From NCBI GenBank assembly GCA_017614275.1, contig JAGACE010000099.1:1-6645 (forward strand): a DNA stretch of 6,645 bases, in the 5' to 3' direction. The notes beneath the pieces were generated by a model. The model worked only from the letters and a program-made list of their open reading frames with translations. It searched no databases and was not told the origin of the DNA. This document shows positions 5,513 through 6,645 of this stretch, piece after piece (position 1 is the first letter of the stretch; each line of letters begins with the position of its first letter). The stretch is from Clostridia bacterium (GTDB lineage Bacteria; Bacillota; Clostridia; Oscillospirales; Acutalibacteraceae). The position numbers and the translations under genes are program-made.

Positions 5513-6645
5513 TTACTGGAAGGGATTGAAGAAATTGTACCCGTTCGACTGGGTCGTGGTCTCCGCGGCCGTGTCGCCGCCTTTGTCTTCCAGCAGGGTG
5601 GCCTTCACTTTGAAGGTCTCGACGGAATAATCGCTCTGGACGTGGGCGATCGTCAGGGTCAGCACATCGCCCGGGTCGGCCTTCTCGACGGCAGCCAGCA
5701 GGTCGCCGCTCTTCTCGAGGTCTTCCCCGTTCACCGCCGTGATGATGTCTCCCGCGACCGCGTTCGTGCCGGTCAGCGCGCTGTCCTCGTTGATGGAGGC
5801 GATGACGATGGAGCCGGAGGGCAGCTTGTTCTGCTTGGCGATCTGCGCGTAGGTCGTGTTCTCGGAGACCGGGACATAGCGGATGCCCAGTTTGGCTCTG
5901 CCGGTGACATAGCCGCTCTTCAGGATGTCGTCCACGACGGTCTTGGCCACGTTGATCGGGACCGCGAAGCCCATGCCCTCATATTCTTCCGAGGCGATCT
6001 TGGACGAGTTGATGCCGATGACCTGGCCGTAGCTGTTGATCAGCGCGCCGTCGGAGTTGCCGGGGTTGATGGCCGCGTCATGCTGGATGCATTCCATGGT
6101 GTAGCCGCTCTCGTTGCTGCTGGTGGGGCGATCGATGGCGGAGATGATGCCGGAGGTCACGGAGCCGTAGAACGCGGTGCCGCCGGGATTGCCGATGGCA
6201 TAGACCGGTTCGCCGACCTTCAGGACCGTGGAGTCGCCGAATTCCGCCGGTTCCAGCTTGGTCGTCCGGACCCGCAGGACACCGATGTCGGTGCGGTTGT
6301 CGTAGCCCTCCAGGGCCGCGCTGTACTGGGTACCGTCCTCGGTCTGGACCTTCAGGGTCGTGTTCGCCACGTCCACGATGTGGGCGCAGGTGACGACATA
6401 GCAGTAGCCCGCCTTCTCGTCGACGCTCATGACGACGCCGGAGCCCTCGCCGTATTTCTCGCCTCTCTGGTCATAGACCATGACGGCGATGACGGAGGGT
6501 TTGCACTTCTCCGCGATCTCGACGCTGGTGAGCGCGCCGTCCGGGTTCTCCTCATCGTAGGCCCGGGTGTCGCCGACATTGATGGAGTTCTTGGTGTCGA
6601 CGGACGTGGTGGTCTTGGCCGCCTGCGCCTCACGGCCGTCCCGGC
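5513..6645 (-). CDS. htrA: HtrA/DegP-like serine protease with PDZ domain, partial
   Basis: The frame stays open from the TAA at 5513-5515 to the right edge, giving 376 visible residues; the true start, and probably a membrane anchor, lies outside. The internal ATG at 6479-6481 is inside the protease domain (VIAVMVYD) and is not the start. Numbered from the first visible full codon, an acidic and Thr-rich linker (1-36) leads to a trypsin-like domain with SGVV at about 68, catalytic His88 in VVTCAHIVD, Asp119 in NRTDIGVL and Ser197 in INPGNSDGALIN. A PDZ domain follows at about 250-352 (LGIRYVPV to TLTIAHV), then a short tail ending in NFFNPFQ. Such proteins degrade misfolded proteins at the outer face of the membrane. 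The family motif GNSGG reads GNSDG here, which puts an Asp beside the nucleophile and leaves activity uncertain. It ends at a strong terminator and is probably transcribed from outside the window. Confidence 0.93.
   Translation of the reverse strand, partial: RDGREAQAAKTTTSVDTKNSINVGDTRAYDEENPDGALTSVEIAEKCKPSVIAVMVYDQRGEKYGEGSGVVMSVDEKAGYCYVVTCAHIVDVANTTLKVQTEDGTQYSAALEGYDNRTDIGVLRVRTTKLEPAEFGDSTVLKVGEPVYAIGNPGGTAFYGSVTSGIISAIDRPTSSNESGYTMECIQHDAAINPGNSDGALINSYGQVIGINSSKIASEEYEGMGFAVPINVAKTVVDDILKSGYVTGRAKLGIRYVPVSENTTYAQIAKQNKLPSGSIVIASINEDSALTGTNAVAGDIITAVNGEDLEKSGDLLAAVEKADPGDVLTLTIAHVQSDYSVETFKVKATLLEDKGGDTAAETTTQSNGYNFFNPFQ

Noticed and set aside
6479..6481. ATG as the start of htrA
   Set aside because: The same frame continues open for at least 54 more codons to the window edge and encodes family-like sequence (EIAEKCKPSVIAV), so this Met is internal.
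1..6645. CRISPR array, transposon ends, phage genes, tRNA or rRNA, or a defence cassette
   Set aside because: No regularly spaced repeats, transposase or integrase motifs, attachment-like duplications or cloverleaf sequences were seen; the genes are of chromosomal housekeeping type with similar composition.

Overview
This window looks like an ordinary chromosomal stretch from a GC-rich member of the Bacillota, probably class Clostridia. That placement rests on the gene set (RNase Y, YmdB, Asp23/Gls24, FakA, HtrA), the adjacency of rny to ymdB and of asp23 to fakA, strong Shine-Dalgarno sequences at several genes, and AT-rich promoter gaps with textbook sigma-A signals inside GC-rich coding sequence. 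It is an inference; genus cannot be read from this. All genes lie on the minus strand, so transcription runs from the high coordinates to the low ones.

Right to left (in transcription order): a membrane-type HtrA serine protease, cut by the right edge, ends at a strong intrinsic terminator (5447-5477). A TetR-family regulator follows, with a probable short leader and its own terminator (4743-4771). Immediately after that comes a perfect-consensus promoter (4705-4734) driving rny, which encodes the membrane-anchored endoribonuclease RNase Y. An intrinsic terminator (3056-3098) follows rny, then a small GNRA-loop hairpin just before ymdB.

The left half is a tightly packed run with gaps of 18, 32 and 16 bases: ymdB (metallophosphoesterase) - a family 5 extracytoplasmic solute-binding lipoprotein without a permease - asp23/yloU - fakA/yloV (cut by the left edge). 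This is probably one transcription unit. No convincing promoter was seen directly before ymdB, so it may depend on readthrough from rny or on a weak promoter I cannot recognise.

Functionally the window joins RNA turnover (RNase Y, YmdB), envelope and lipid metabolism (Asp23, FakA), periplasmic-face quality control (HtrA) and a solute-binding lipoprotein. I found no mobile element, CRISPR array, RNA gene or clearly new multi-gene system. The most notable oddities are an Asp in place of the first Gly of the HtrA active-site GNSGG motif, the orphan solute-binding lipoprotein inserted between two conserved gene pairs, and the compact regulatory gaps around rny. No stretch longer than 300 bases lacks a gene.
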